A stretch of 64,000 nucleotides of DNA from Varanus komodoensis (Eukaryota; Chordata; Lepidosauria; Squamata; Varanidae), in NCBI RefSeq assembly GCF_004798865.1, contig NW_025335587.1:7577773-7641772 (forward strand), given 5' to 3'. The notes under the pieces are model-generated. The model was given only the letters and a program-made list of their open reading frames with translations. It ran no database searches and was not told the DNA's origin. The position numbers were made by a program, and so were the translations under genes. Positions 11,301 to 23,218 of this stretch are shown piece by piece; position 1 is the stretch's first letter, and each line of letters opens with the position of its first letter.

Positions 11301-11753
11301 GACCCTCCAGTTTTGCTCCTGTGACCAGTTAGCACCTTCAGCAAGGTGGCTTTTGTTTTTGTTTCTTGCAGCAAGGATAATGTGGCATTTATTTGTGAAA
11401 GTGAATAAAATGCAAATTCCTCTTGTGTATTTGCACTAACCCTCTACACTATAGAGATTGTATTGAGGGGAAAGCAAGAAAGAAAATACACCTTGCATCT
11501 CATTTCAGTGATGAAACCACTGAATAGATATAGTAGTTTTGCGCAGAACACTTCTAAGTCTGCTGCAGAACGAAGAACTGAGGCATCTGAGCTTTCCTCT
11601 CCTGGGCTTTCCTCTTCTTCCTCTGCATGCTTCTTCTGAAGACAGTGCAGGAATGCTGCAGAACTGCATGGACAGGCAGCAACAGATGGGGGAAGGCATG
11701 GCAGCCTTGCCTTGGAATTCAAAGGTGGGAAAATCTCTTGTTTGTTTAAGGCA
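11301..11753. other. Unassigned non-coding DNA
   Basis: A 107-aa ORF on the minus strand (11444-11767) overlaps an 83-aa ORF on plus. It has a Glu-rich patch but no recognisable domain. I regard both as chance. Confidence 0.4.
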
Positions 11754-12286
11754 CAGTGCTGGCTCATTCAGGAGGCCATTTGAACCCTGAATTGTTCTAA
11801 GTCTGAAGCAATTTTCCCCATTAGAAATAATGGAAAGTGAATCAATCCATTCCCAAAACCCTAAACAATACCCATTTTGGTAAACTTAAACAGCAAATAC
11901 AGCCTCTTGAGATGAATTAAGTTTGAGGTTATATGCAAGGTGTGTTCAAAAAATACACTGAATGTTTAAATATTTAAAAATACAGTAAAAGACACAATGC
12001 CATTAATCCCCTCAAAATACTCCCCCTCACTTCAAACACACTTACCCCAGCACTCTCATGGATGCCGTAATGTCCTGAACTGATTCAAGACATCAAGGCA
12101 TTTTTTTCAATTTGGGCACACAACTGATGACGTTTTTTCTGCAACCACTTTTTTTTCACTTCACTCCCAGTTTGAACTTAGAAGCATTGTTCACACTGTG
12201 GAGCAATTTTATCTCAGCTCTGACATTCAAACTCTGGATCGTTAGAGTCGAGGAGATTGAGTCGTTCAAATTACGAGGGACCACTG
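11754..12286. mobile_element. Tigger-like (pogo, Tc1/mariner) non-autonomous DNA transposon
   Basis: The right end 'attacgagggaccactg' is followed by TA (12287-12288), matching a pogo-type 'cagtggtccctcgtaat' terminus and TA target. The left end 'cagtgctggctcattc' is a mutated version of the same terminus. Just inside it, 'ttccccattagaaataatgg' fits the subterminal text of this group. No transposase frame remains in about 530 bp, so this is an internally deleted or fully decayed copy. Confidence 0.65.
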
Positions 12287-12589
12287 TATTCGTATACTGC
12301 TTTCCAGGCAAGCCCTACTAAACAGCTTAGGTAAAAATATTAAAATATGCTTTAATAGAATCATATAAGAAAACAGCTAAAATGTGTGTGGCAGGTGGGA
12401 ATCATTTTGGAAAGGCAGATCTTTACTCCATTCAGGACAGGATGGTTTTGAGTGGCCTTTTAGTGGCTGTTGAGGAAGGAAGAGGAATGATACACCCACT
12501 ACAACTCCAGTGTCAAAAAAAGATGGCTGATTTTTAAAAAAGTATATAAAGCTCCAAGACCATGTTTTGTTTAGAAAGGAAAAAGCATA

Positions 12590-12652
12590 CAATTCCCAGC
12601 ATTTCCTGTTCTTCATGGCTTGTCAGTGAATTTTGGGAACTGTAGGACTCTT
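12590..12652. mobile_element. Palindromic MITE, family P, fragment
   Basis: The segment 'caattcccagcatttcctg' is followed by the partial complement 'ttttgggaactgtaggac', the central arms of the palindromic family. The outer ends are missing. Confidence 0.45.
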
Positions 12653-15284
12653 TTCTGTCTAAACATGTATAGGGATTCACCTGACATGTTCCACACACTT
12701 CATTCCATGACATGAAGAGTACTGCATAGAAAAATATCTTAAATACTTCTACCCTCTACTTGAATGCTCTGAGACATATATATCTGATTAATGAAACAAG
12801 GTCTAGCTGCATTCAGAGTGTTTCAAAATAAGAGAAACTCTGAAGCCAGTGTGCATTGTAAAATTATGCTCAAGAATTGCAGGAATAATGATCAAACCTT
12901 ACAGGCTGTAGCTTTCTGAAAGGCAGGACATCCTTTGCAAAGAAGCCTCATCCTTAAAAGGGAGGGGGCATCCCTCAAATCATAATTCAAGCCCGTCAAC
13001 CCCTGGTGGGTAAACATTCCTAAGAAATTGGAGGCTGTTTCCTGCTCCACTGAGGCCTGAAGAAGAAGGTGTTGTAAGCTGTATTAAAAGCTGAGAAACC
13101 AAACATCTCTTGCCACTGTTAACACTTTAATTGGCCTGCACCCACACTTAAGCAGGTATTTATGAGTTCTGTTTCCAAGGGATCACTCACCCAGTAGTTT
13201 CTCTGTTGATTCCTGGGAAAACCTCTATGTCTTCAGAAGACAGAGAGCAGAGTTTCTAACAGGGACACCAATGATCAGATAACAGGCTGAAACCAAAACA
13301 CCAAAACAAACAAGGCATATGGTGTGTGGAGGAGGGAGGCCTCCTACATGGCTGATCTTGATACCAGAATCTGTGCAGCATCTGTGCAGGACCAGGAATA
13401 GCAGTGATGAAGATGTGTGAACCAATGAGCAAAGCTGAGCCCTGGCCCTCCCTGAGATTACAGGGCAAAAGGGACTGTGAGAGATCATCTGCAGCTCTTA
13501 TGGGGGTTCTAAAAGTTCTTGTGGCAAAATGGCTGAAGAGGAAACCAGCTGAGCATATTCAAATAAATTTCCTTATAATGCCAAATCATTTGCAGGGGAA
13601 ATAAGGAGAAGGGCCCTGATAGTTGATGAACTATTGCGGCATTAAGCATAACAGTGTGGTGTTTACAGGAACTGTCAAGAATGATCTCTAATTCATTTTT
13701 TGTGGGGCTGAGGGAAGCTAAAGAGGCTGTGATCTGTACCTGATGAACTAGCATGGCTGCCCAAGGTAAGGCTGTGGGCAGGGACAACCTCCAGCTGCTG
13801 TGGAGATCCAGTTGACTGGTTCTGGTGGCACTGCTACGTCTGAGCAATTCTGCCTATCTGGAGAAGCCCTTCCTGTTGCTTTGTTACTGGGATAGGTTTG
13901 TCTCTCAAGATTATGGGCCTTTTTCTCACCTTTCGCCCAATTATACTCCTCCCCCCCTGCAAGAAGAGGTCATGTTTGTTTGACCCCTTTTCCACCAACC
14001 CCAGTTATGATAATTGTTAAGTCCATTGATCCAATTATATAGGTAGAGAACACTTCTTGTAGGGGAAAGTAGAAAGTAGCATCTCTTTTCATGCCCGGTT
14101 GCCAAATTGCAAGGAATCTAGTTCCTGTCAATGTATCCATTCATATCCCTCCATTCCCAGTTTACAGCTGAGGGGTTCCTCACTCCCACCCAAACCCATC
14201 TTGAAATAATCCCAGTTCATACAATCCTGGTATCAGGAAATAATTTAGGTTGCAAAAGTCCCATGTAGCCCTGGGAGCCAGCTCCTAAATGCATCATTTG
14301 GGCCCAGGTGATCGATCCATATTCATCCTTGAGAGAGAGCCCTTGTTGAGAAAATACAGTGAATGTTTATAGGCGCATGATTGTTGCCGCCCAATTTAAT
14401 TAATTCACAATTTATTTAATCCCAATTTACTTAATTCTCTCCATGTGATCCTAAGCAGCAGCAACAACCCAGAATGAGCGAGAATCAAGATCCCCAGAAG
14501 CAGTGCTATTGCAGCACTTGCCATTTGGAAGAGCTGAGTTCATTGATACTGGGTCAGTGGTCAGTTCATGTTGCAAAAGGATAACTGGGGACTCACAAGC
14601 ATTCAGTCTGTCCAAAATGTTTGGAGGTTACTGTAGAAGGGAAGGGTTGTGTTGTGTGTCAGGCTAGGGAGAGAAGAATTGGGACTTGGGAGGACAATAT
14701 ATGGATTAAGGCTGATAGATGAGAAACACAGTAGGAGGGGCCACTGCAGGCACACAAGGATCAAGATTCAATCCATGACGTGTTTTTAAAATGGGACCAG
14801 ACAGAGGTAACAGAAAAGGTCTCTGTCCAAGAGCTTGAAGAGCTGCTGCAAGCAGAATGGGCAGGATTGGGCTGGATGGACTAGCAACCTGACCTGACCT
14901 CTTGAGAGCATAGCAGCACAAGCACCTTCTGCAGGGAGAGAGACCAGCTGTAGCAACTCCACTGCTGCATCCAAATGAATGTCTTCACTTGTGGGCTGCT
15001 TCCACCAAAACTGCCTTCAAAGTTGTAACTAAGTAACCAGGCACCTAAATGAAAAAGGAATTAGATGTGGACTGAAAATGTAGGTATCAAATCAAGGGTA
15101 GGGCAACCAAGTTAGTTTTTATAAAAGGTTTTGAAAAGCAGAAGGTTATCAGTTATTATGATGATATTTCCAAGGGAGCAGCATATTTTAAAGCAGTCTT
15201 AGCAGCTTGCTCTGACAGCATCTGTTAATAATTTTTTGAAAAGTGAAAATGCCTCCATTTAATTCTAATCTAGACTATTTCTTT
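12653..15284. other. Repeat-poor, unassigned non-coding DNA
   Basis: No gene is seen. Notable bits are an AT-rich patch with three 'aatttayttaat'-like units at 14393-14437 and a G/A-rich block at 14600-14900 with no recognised family. The ORFs at 13225-13488 and 13509-13847 (87 and 112 aa) show no domain. Confidence 0.4.
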
Positions 15285-15352
15285 ACTTTTGTGAACTACC
15301 CAGAGAGCTGTCGGGCAGGGTAGAAATGTAACAAGTAAACATGAATAAATAC
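15285..15352 (+). mobile_element. L2-type 3' tail
   Basis: The text 'gtgaactacccagagagctg', then 'cgggcagggtagaaatg' and 'aataaata', keeps the L2 3'-end layout with some substitutions. Confidence 0.55.
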
Positions 15353-18123
15353 AATTAAGACAAGATGTAGCAATTAAGAAAATTCAACTCGTACTGCCCT
15401 ATTGTCAGTGCAGCTTCCAGCATTTTTCTGTTCAGTTCAGCTTCATCTGTCCCTGGTGTCTGGATCCTTTGCAGCATTCTGCCATGAGTGACTCTGATCT
15501 CTAGCTCTTCTTCCTCTCATGATTTCCTCAACAGCATGCTTACCTCCTGCCATTTCCATTTAGTTACACCATTTTCCTTCCGTTCCTATCCTCTTAGTCA
15601 ATTTGAAGGCCATTGGAGTTCTGTTGACTTTTTAATTCTGCTCATAATAGGTTATTCCTTTAAACCATCCAGCTAAAACAACCTCTAAACAAAAGCCAAC
15701 AATACTATAATGAGGAGCTTTTTTGCATGAGACATACCCTTCCCTACTTACAGCTATATATGGATTCTTCAGATGAAGTTGTGACCATCCGGTTTCATTT
15801 CTGTTTGTAAACAGTACTTTTGGCAAGAATTTTTAGAACAAAGAAAACGGTATTATTTCTGAAAGTGAGAGAAAATGCTGTTTCCTTTGTATAGTTTGCA
15901 TTATTTTATTTTGCTATACCACAGTGTCACCTATAAGTTAAGTAGTGGAAAGCAGGAAGGAAATGCTTTTTGTGTAGTGCTCGGAACTCAGTTCTACAAT
16001 AAAATGCAAAGCAAATGCAGAAGATTAACATAAAAATTCCTAAACAAAACCTAAATGGCTGAACAGCTCCTTTTCTTCACATCTGTATTGGACAACTTTC
16101 CAATGTCTGGATTTATTTCACAATAAGCTGTGTGAAAAGGCCATAAAGTGCTTTTATACTATATATGAAAGCATATAGAAATGTGCTATGATTTCTTTGT
16201 ACATATGCTTATATTACAACATGGGTTGTGCATTAGCACTTGATATTTATTATTACTGACCTTTACACATTTGAAAAGCACCACATAAACACAAACTACA
16301 GAAGTAATTTATTATCAATAAGCAGGAATGGATTTCATTATCTCTAAAAGGGATTGAGCTTCAGGAGTAATTTAGGGTGACAACTTAGCAGCTCTTTGAG
16401 TTCTGCACATACATGAAATCTATGAATTTGTTAGCATCAGTTCTGGCACTGTCATCATCAATGAGCAGATAAGCAATTAAACGTGGTGGGGATACGTAGT
16501 ACAAGTAGATGGCAGCTGGAGCCAGGCGTTACAGCAAATTCTTCCTATGCATGAGGTTCAAGGTGCTGCTTTTGGGGTTTCTAGATTTAATCTGATCTCA
16601 AGGAACTTGCGTTGGAAATCCTAGAGGGTGCTTCCTGATCAGTGTTAATGGTACTAAATGACATATACCTCAGTGCACAATCATTTCCTGGATAACAGGC
16701 ATACAGGAATGGCTTGAAAAGGCAGTTTTTATCCTTTTAAATCTGGGAATGACTGCTCAACTGTCATGGTGCCCACCACTGCAAATGCAAGGGCCAAGAC
16801 TGCCTAGCCAATGCATCCCTGCTTGGCTACTAAACAAACAGCCTTGCAGAAGAATAGTGCCCTGGTTCAAAGAACGGGGCATCTGACCCTGGAAGAGGTT
16901 GCAGTGTGCCAAGCTCCTGCGGAGGCCAGTTTTACAGAGTGCCTGAAGGCAGCTGGCTTGCTGCGGCTTGTCATGTTGTGCAAGCCCAATTGGCAGGGGT
17001 TGCTTGAAAGCTGGGCAACTCTCAAACATTCTTAAAATGAGCCACATGGCTAAATTAAGCCACAGTGGGATATTGAGTCGTGTGAACCAGTTCACTCTAT
17101 AAGCAACAGTCCATATTTATGCAGTACGAGAAAGATATCAGCTGACTGAGGTCAGCATCCAATGTGCCACACTAGGAATGGAAGTGAAGATTTAAGTCAC
17201 TCCAGTGCCATGCAAACCCCAGCTGAAACACAATCTGAGAGGAAGAAGGAAGCCATGATATCCTAAATCTGTTTTTTCTTTCCTTCTCTGTTTTCTCTGA
17301 GTGATTGAATTGCAGCTCTTCAGGACAGCACATATGGTGGGCTAGTACCCAGTTGCTGGAACACAGAATCTCTCTCATGCCTTTGGCAGTTGTTTTTCCA
17401 TGTATAGCTAGAAGCTCCAATAAACCTTGCCTATAATACATGCTAATATGCATTCCAGTCCACCAGCGGACCATCTAGGCTTTTGTTTCAAGAACACAGC
17501 ATACATCCAGACTTGCTCATAAAATATCCATAGCTAAATCATGTGATGCCTGCCCCACTTATGCATTTTTAAGGGCTGTGCCCTAAATCCATTAAAAGAT
17601 TGTGAGGCATGAATAGAGAGGAATAATTCCAGCTAACATATGGGTAGGTAACAAAGGAGACCAGCTCAAATGACAACACATGCAAAAAGGGACTGTAACA
17701 AACTATTCCCTCCCTACCACCATGTCTTCTGGAGAATTATAGAGCCTTTGAGACAATAAAATATCTTAGCCTTTATTATCACCCCCCTCTTTTTAAAAAG
17801 AGTTTTTAGGCAGAATCATTGTACTGGTGATATTAGAATGGGGGACCAAGAAGGAAAAAGATAGAAAGCAAACATGATTCCAGCTGGGAAAGCAAATGAG
17901 GCGTACCTTGAACTATGTCATTGTTTTTGGTGTAATTAATGGGAAAAATGTGGATGGCATAAGGCTTTTTTCTTTTAAACATATCTCACTATATATGTAC
18001 ATGGTGCACTGTGGCAGAAGTCAGAAAGAGAGACAGTGATCCCTGCCGCCGAAAAGCTTATTCCCGTCTAGACTAGGAGTAGGAAACATCATGAATGGGT
18101 TATTGGTTAGAATGGGGGAGAAT
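15353..18123. other. Repeat-poor, unassigned non-coding DNA
   Basis: Mostly AT-rich single-copy-looking sequence. ORFs at 16757-17095 (minus, 112 aa) and 17172-17474 (minus, 100 aa) match nothing I recognise. A segment at 17990-18075 resembles a squamate dispersed phrase ('gatccctgccgccgaaaagc') but I cannot assign it. Confidence 0.4.
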
Positions 18124-18346
18124 CACTGCAGAGTAGCAGTTAGAGCATTGGACTGGCATCAGGAGATCTAGGTTCTTGGCCATGAAGTTCTCCATGTGCC
18201 TTTGACTAGTTACTGACTCTCAGCCTACCTTACCTCACAGGGCTGTTATAAAGATAAAATGGAGAGGAGAAGGACTGTGCAGGCTGCCTTGGGTTCCTTG
18301 CAAGAGGGAGAAAAGTAGGCTATACATGTTGTAATAAATAAAATAT
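18124..18346 (+). mobile_element. tRNA-derived SINE, family A
   Basis: The head is 'gagtagcagttagagcattg', with a B-box-like 'atctaggttcttggcc' next. The family phrases 'gactctcagcctaccttacc' and 'cacagggctgttataaag' follow, then an L2-like tail ending 'gtaataaataaaat'. It is complete in outline and moderately diverged. Confidence 0.75.
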
Positions 18347-19164
18347 GCAAACAAATGTTTTAACAGGGAAAGGTGAAAAGCTGTGTAGAAGCGGAAGCCT
18401 TACTTATAACTGAGGTCTATTGTGGCAGCATGCCAACTAGAAGTATCGTAGTTCACTCTTAATACTGCCTATATATATACTGGATGAGAGAATCAAAAAG
18501 TCCAGCTAATAATGGGCTACTTAAATATTCTATGGATCCTGCTTAGATTATAAATATAGGCCAATGGACTGGCAGTTAATGGTGCTTAAAAAGGTAATTG
18601 GCCACAGGGCTCTGGCTAGTATGTATAGAAGGTCAGTCCCAGCTCTGCCCAGGGTCAGTTAGAGCACGTAATTCAGTTCAGGCAGTGAAAAGCATGGAGA
18701 AGAAGACAGCAATGCTTAGGTAAGAGGTGGAGAGTATCTGGGCTCACTGTAAGAGACAGCAAGGAGACAACACCTCCAGATGTTGTTTTCTGGATACTTC
18801 GGGCCAGAGTGACAGCAGAACGCATTTGGCCTCAGGAAGTAAGGTGACTTTGGAAGACACAACTGAGAGACTTCCTGATAATCAAGTCTCTGGCCAGAAG
18901 GCAAGCTTTAAAGAAAGCTGAAGCAGGCCTGCCAGCCTGTTCTGTTCATCTGCAGAAACTTGGAGTGCACTGTGAGCGACTTGGCTCAGCCCTGTCTCCT
19001 TCCAATGAGTTCTTGAAAAGAGAGACCTGAAGGTCTGACGCTGAAGAAGTCTCATCCTCTGACTCATCCTAGGTGAGTTAGCTGTGGGGGATGAGGAATA
19101 AGGATAACTGGGAACTGAGTTTTACATCACCACCACCACCTCCACCATCATTGTATTACATGAA
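18347..19164. other. Unassigned segment with splice-donor-like motifs
   Basis: There is no recognised repeat apart from a (CAC)n-like patch near 19128-19150. Strong donor-like strings occur at about 18717-18724 (ttaggtaag) and 19069-19076 (ctaggtgag). The ORF at 18727-18921 (64 aa) has no family resemblance. Confidence 0.35.
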
Positions 19165-19380
19165 TATCCAGCATTTTTCCTCTTGCGAGGAGAACAAGTG
19201 GTTTACCAGGTTCTCCTTTTCATTTTATCTTCACAACAACAAGGCTTTGAGGGAGGTCAAGCCAAGAACCAGTGACTGGTCCTGAGTCACCCACTGCTCT
19301 TCATGGGCAAATGCGGATTAGAACCATTATGTCCCAGGTCCCAGTCCAGCACACTAACCACTCCACCACAGCGGCTCTCT
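19165..19380 (-). mobile_element. tRNA-derived SINE, family A, antisense
   Basis: Reading the complement from 19380: a 'gtggagtggttagtgtg' head, then 'ctgggacctgggacataatg' in the B-box area, then the 'cagtcac' and 'gttgttgtgaagataaaa' body. The A-box text is well kept. The tail merges into local sequence near 19165. Confidence 0.7.
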
Positions 19381-20975
19381 CTCAGTGAGGAAATGAACTA
19401 GAACAGGACAATAGCCGAACCAACTGACTATTAAAGCACACTGATAGAACTGAACATCTGCATATGCCAATACATTTTAAATAAAAATAGCTTTTTTATT
19501 TCAACTTTTGCATAGATCCCATTGTCTGTTTCTCATCTCTATAGCATAAAACACTGCTTTCCATTGTTATGGGGATAAAGTTTTAGCAGAACTTTGAATG
19601 GTGGCGGGGACAATGGGGAATGAAATAAGAGATCATTTTTACTTAATGGGGCTACATGGTGGGGCTACATGGAATTATACACAAATGGATTTAATCTTCC
19701 GCATTTAGTGGTCAGAGAGATGCACTGACAGAAAAGTAAATATTGCAGTTTCCACTTTCTGTGCCAGTGTTGGTGGGATTTGACAAATCCTGTCTGAAAT
19801 GTTTCAGAAGCCTCGTGAGCATTCTAGCTGAACTTGGATGCCAGTGAATTCAGCGGGACAAGTTACTCATGATTTAAGTAAAGTCTCACTGATGCCAGTG
19901 CGAACGAAGTGCAATTAACTTCTTCTAGATGCAACCCACTGTTCCTAGTGTGGCATTACTCCTAAAAAGTAAGTATAGTGCGAGGGGAACCTCAGATATG
20001 GGCTTGTTCAGCTAAGGATCTCACTGTCTGACTTTAGCCCTGTCGCTTTCAGCCTAACTTATCTCAGGGGCTGCAGTGAGAGGACCATCTATGACACCCT
20101 GTGCTCCTTGGAGGAGGAAGATACATGATGTCGCAAACAAATGCTATTGCTGTCCTCCTGTCTCCCAGCCATAGCAATATGCAGGACATCTTTATCCCTC
20201 AGGTCCAGGGATGGGTAGACTACATTAGCTGATAAAGCATAAATCCTTTCCTTTCTCCACTAATAGTAGGACTTGAAGCAGCATTCCTGGTGCCCCAACA
20301 GCACATTCTTAATTCTCCCATAGATGCTCCTGACTTGGTAATTTTAATATCCAGTGACAATCTGCTAGTGTAAACCATCAACCCATATTAAATGCCACAG
20401 ACAGAAAATAGATACATACATAGTAGCAGCCTCTCAGTTACTACTCAGTTACAAGGAGTGTCTCAAAGCAAACAATTCCACAACCTGTGATTTGGTTCCG
20501 GTTTTGACTTCTTTATCACTCTTGGGCCTAATCAGTCAAGCTCTCCTACCCCATTAGCCTCATTAAAATGAACACATGTAACCTCTGCAGATAATTGTGG
20601 TATAACATGGCTGCAACATCATTGTGCCATCTTTGTTGGAGTGCTGTCCCTATTGCTGTCTCAGTGTAGCTGCCAATCAAAAGATAGCCTTTCACTTGGA
20701 TCAGGTCTGTCTGCAACAAGCATGAACTTGTTGACCTGCTTCCCTATTAACAATTGATTGAAAGATGCATTATTTAGTCTTCATTCAGGAGACAGGGACA
20801 TTATTACCAGACAGGCCTTGGGCAGATGGGTTGACTGATAACATCCTTTTTTGGAAGGAAAAAAACCCCCTCTCATGTTGCCTGTTGTGTAGCACAGAGG
20901 AAGAAGGATTGAAGAAAATGGAACAGGCTGGCTTAGAGAACAGCATATTCAGGGCAGACATGCTAGCCTTTTCAA
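19381..20975. other. Unassigned non-coding DNA
   Basis: No gene is seen. A possible L2-like tail lies at 20085-20135 ('gtgctccttggaggaggaag'), too decayed to list separately. Confidence 0.4.
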
Positions 20976-20979
20976 GCAT

Positions 20980-21024
20980 TTATTAAGGACAAGTAGCTCA
21001 CACTTTACTACTTGTCCTTAATAA
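20980..21024. repeat. Perfect 17-bp inverted repeat (hairpin)
   Basis: 'ttattaaggacaagtag' at 20980-20996 is the exact complement of 21008-21024, with an 11-nt spacer. Nothing nearby looks like a transposon end or terminator context. A template-switch mutation or a MITE remnant are possible origins. Confidence 0.95.
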
Positions 21025-21364
21025 GAATGTAAAAATTTTCCATCATGACAGAGGATTGGAAAGAAGCTACAGACACCACTTTCAATTAACTGTGTGCATG
21101 TTAAATAACAGGGAATCCCTAAACAATTGGGGAATGGCTGAAGTTTCCTAATAAGCAAGTGAAAAATGTGCTGAGTTCTCTTTCTTTCAGTTCCATTTCC
21201 TGATCCCGAGTGATGGATTACCATAGGAAATCCAGCTGCCAAATCCACATTTTGGCTCATTCCCATCAGTTCATTCAGAATTAGAAGCTCAAGGATGCAC
21301 TGAATCAGAATAACAATGGAAACAAACTGGTGAAATAAATATTACATTTTGGTGGGATTTATGA

Positions 21365-21553
21365 GACCCTGTTCTCCAAGGAACTCGGTAGCACATGTGG
21401 TTCTCCGCTTGCTCTCCACAACCATCCTGTGAAGCATGTCGAGCTGAGAGTTTGTGCCTGGCCCAAAATAGCACAATAGGGTTGGTGGCTATATGGGAAT
21501 TTGAACCCGGGTATCCTTGACCCAACTTGATATGCTATTCACTATAGTCTGCC
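21365..21553 (-). mobile_element. tRNA-derived SINE, family A, antisense
   Basis: The complement has a near-perfect Pol III B box, 'ccgggttcaaattcc', the 'gggccaggcacaaactctca' body phrase and a decayed head near 21545. The L2-like tail is not visible, so the 3' end is probably truncated. Confidence 0.7.
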
Positions 21554-22324
21554 TTCAAAAGCATAACAATGAAGATGGCTTTGGAGTGCAAAGACTGAAA
21601 TCAACCAAAAGAATAAGATGGTACAGCTCAAAAAGGGTGAAATATCACCAATATGCTAATATTTCCAGTTTTTGTAATGTTCATCGTGTAAACATTTTTC
21701 ATAAATGGATTAATTAAAAGCATAGCAGAGTTGGAATGGCTATGGAAAGCTTTGAATTTAGAAACAGCAGCCCAGCAATATTTGAACCAGGTTCTGATAT
21801 GCTTATTGTCTGTATTCGAACAGCAAGGATATTTCCTTTAAAAAGAATACTTCCTCCATTGGGAGTCACTCAGTTCCTAACCGTGCTACAGGAAGAATTA
21901 TGAGCACTGTTAAAACACGTCTCATGCATCCACCAACACATATCCTGATAGTGGGTGTTGTTTGAAGCAGGAGCTCTCAGGGCTGCATTCCAGTTGTGGA
22001 TGGGGCTGAAGGCAAAGGGGAGGAGTCAAAACAAAGGAGCTGTATCCAAAACTCGGCACATCATTCCTGAAAGCTCTTGCTGTCAGTAAGAAACCTTAAG
22101 AGAAGTATTTCAAGTGTTGAGAATAATGAAAAAAATCACAAAAGCCAAGAAACCACCAAATCATTTGTCATTGGAAAAAGGAAGACAGTATCCCCGGTGG
22201 ATGGAGGCCTGGCCATCTAGACTACCCCAGAAGGCACAATTTGGCCCTGGGGCATGAGATGCCAACCCTCCTGATGAAAAGGGATTGTATTGCAGTTTCT
22301 GCATCTCCTGCCCCTCACACACAC
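21554..22324. other. Unassigned non-coding DNA
   Basis: I see nothing classifiable apart from a short CA-rich patch at 22317-22327. Confidence 0.4.
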
Positions 22325-22412
22325 ACCTAATCTAATATTTATTTTTATGTATTTATTTTATTTATTTAGGATATTTATATGCCGTCCTTTGCAAAAGCCT
22401 CAGGACCAATGG
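22325..22412 (-). mobile_element. L2-type 3' tail, antisense
   Basis: AT-rich 'tatttattttatttattta' is followed by 'atatttatatgccgtccttt' and 'gcaaaagcctcaggacc', the complement of an L2 or SINE tail. Confidence 0.5.
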
Positions 22413-22676
22413 AGTAGAGTGAGACCAAAGAAACACTGACATGATGAGGACGTATTACAGATTTTCAGCTGTACTTTAATGAAGAGGCACTGCTGGAATC
22501 ACAGGGCCTTATGGCTCAGCTGGGGTCTCAGCAAGAACCACACCAAAGTGGACAGGCATGTTCCTCAGCTTTCCAGGTGCTTTTTTCCTGTTTATGAATA
22601 ATCCTTTCTGTGTGTCTCTCTGTGTGTAATTCCTGATACTTGTATACTGTTTAATTATAATGACACCCCTAATCAT

Positions 22677-22942
22677 TATCTATTTATTATATTTATATTA
22701 TATTTATATCACATCTTTTTTCCTTTGAAGGAACTCAAGGCTGCTTACATAATCCCCCCCCCTCCCCCCGGTGCAGTCTTATCATCACAGCAAGAACCCT
22801 GTGAGGTAGGTTGGGCTGAGAGTCGGTGACTGGCCCAAAGTCACCCAGTTGGCTCCATGGCTGAGCAGGGACTAGAACCCAGATTTCCTGAGTCCCAGAC
22901 CCACACTCTCAATGACTGCACCACACTGGCTCTCTACTCATA
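22677..22942 (-). mobile_element. tRNA-derived SINE, family A, antisense, near full length
   Basis: All parts are visible on the complement: head ending at 22942 ('gccagtgtggtgcagtcatt'), B box 'ctgggttctagtccc', 'ctgagccatggagcc' region, 'gggccagtcaccgactctc', 'cctacctcacagggttcttg' and an A/T-repeat tail at 22677-22720. An internal C-run (22759-22779) marks replication slippage. Confidence 0.82.
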
Positions 22943-22982
22943 TCTCAAATACAATTAAAATACAATATTAAAACAATTTCCT

Positions 22983-23218
22983 ATAATAATAATTATTATT
23001 ATTATTTCGCATTTATACCCTGCCTTACTTTCTCTTAGGAGGAACCCAAGGTGACTTTCAAGGTTCTCCTCATCAGTTTTATCCTCACAACCATCCTGTA
23101 GAGTAGGCTAGGCTAGCCCAAAATCACTCAGCGAGGTTTCTAGCTGACTGGGGACTACAACCCAGATTTCCAGAGTCCCAGTCTGATCCTCTCACCACTA
23201 TACAACACTGTACTACAA
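22983..23218 (-). mobile_element. tRNA-derived SINE, family A, antisense, near full length
   Basis: It has the same layout and orientation as the copy ending 40 bp upstream. B box 'ctgggttgtagtccc' and 'caggatggttgtgaggataa' are seen on the complement. The tail is an (ATA/ATT)n microsatellite at 22983-23007. The two copies differ in many positions, so they look like separate insertions and not a tandem duplication. Confidence 0.8.

Noticed and set aside
20980-21024. Rho-independent terminator
   Set aside because: Bacterial-style terminators do not apply here. The stem is AT-rich, lacks a T-run and no bacterial gene is present.
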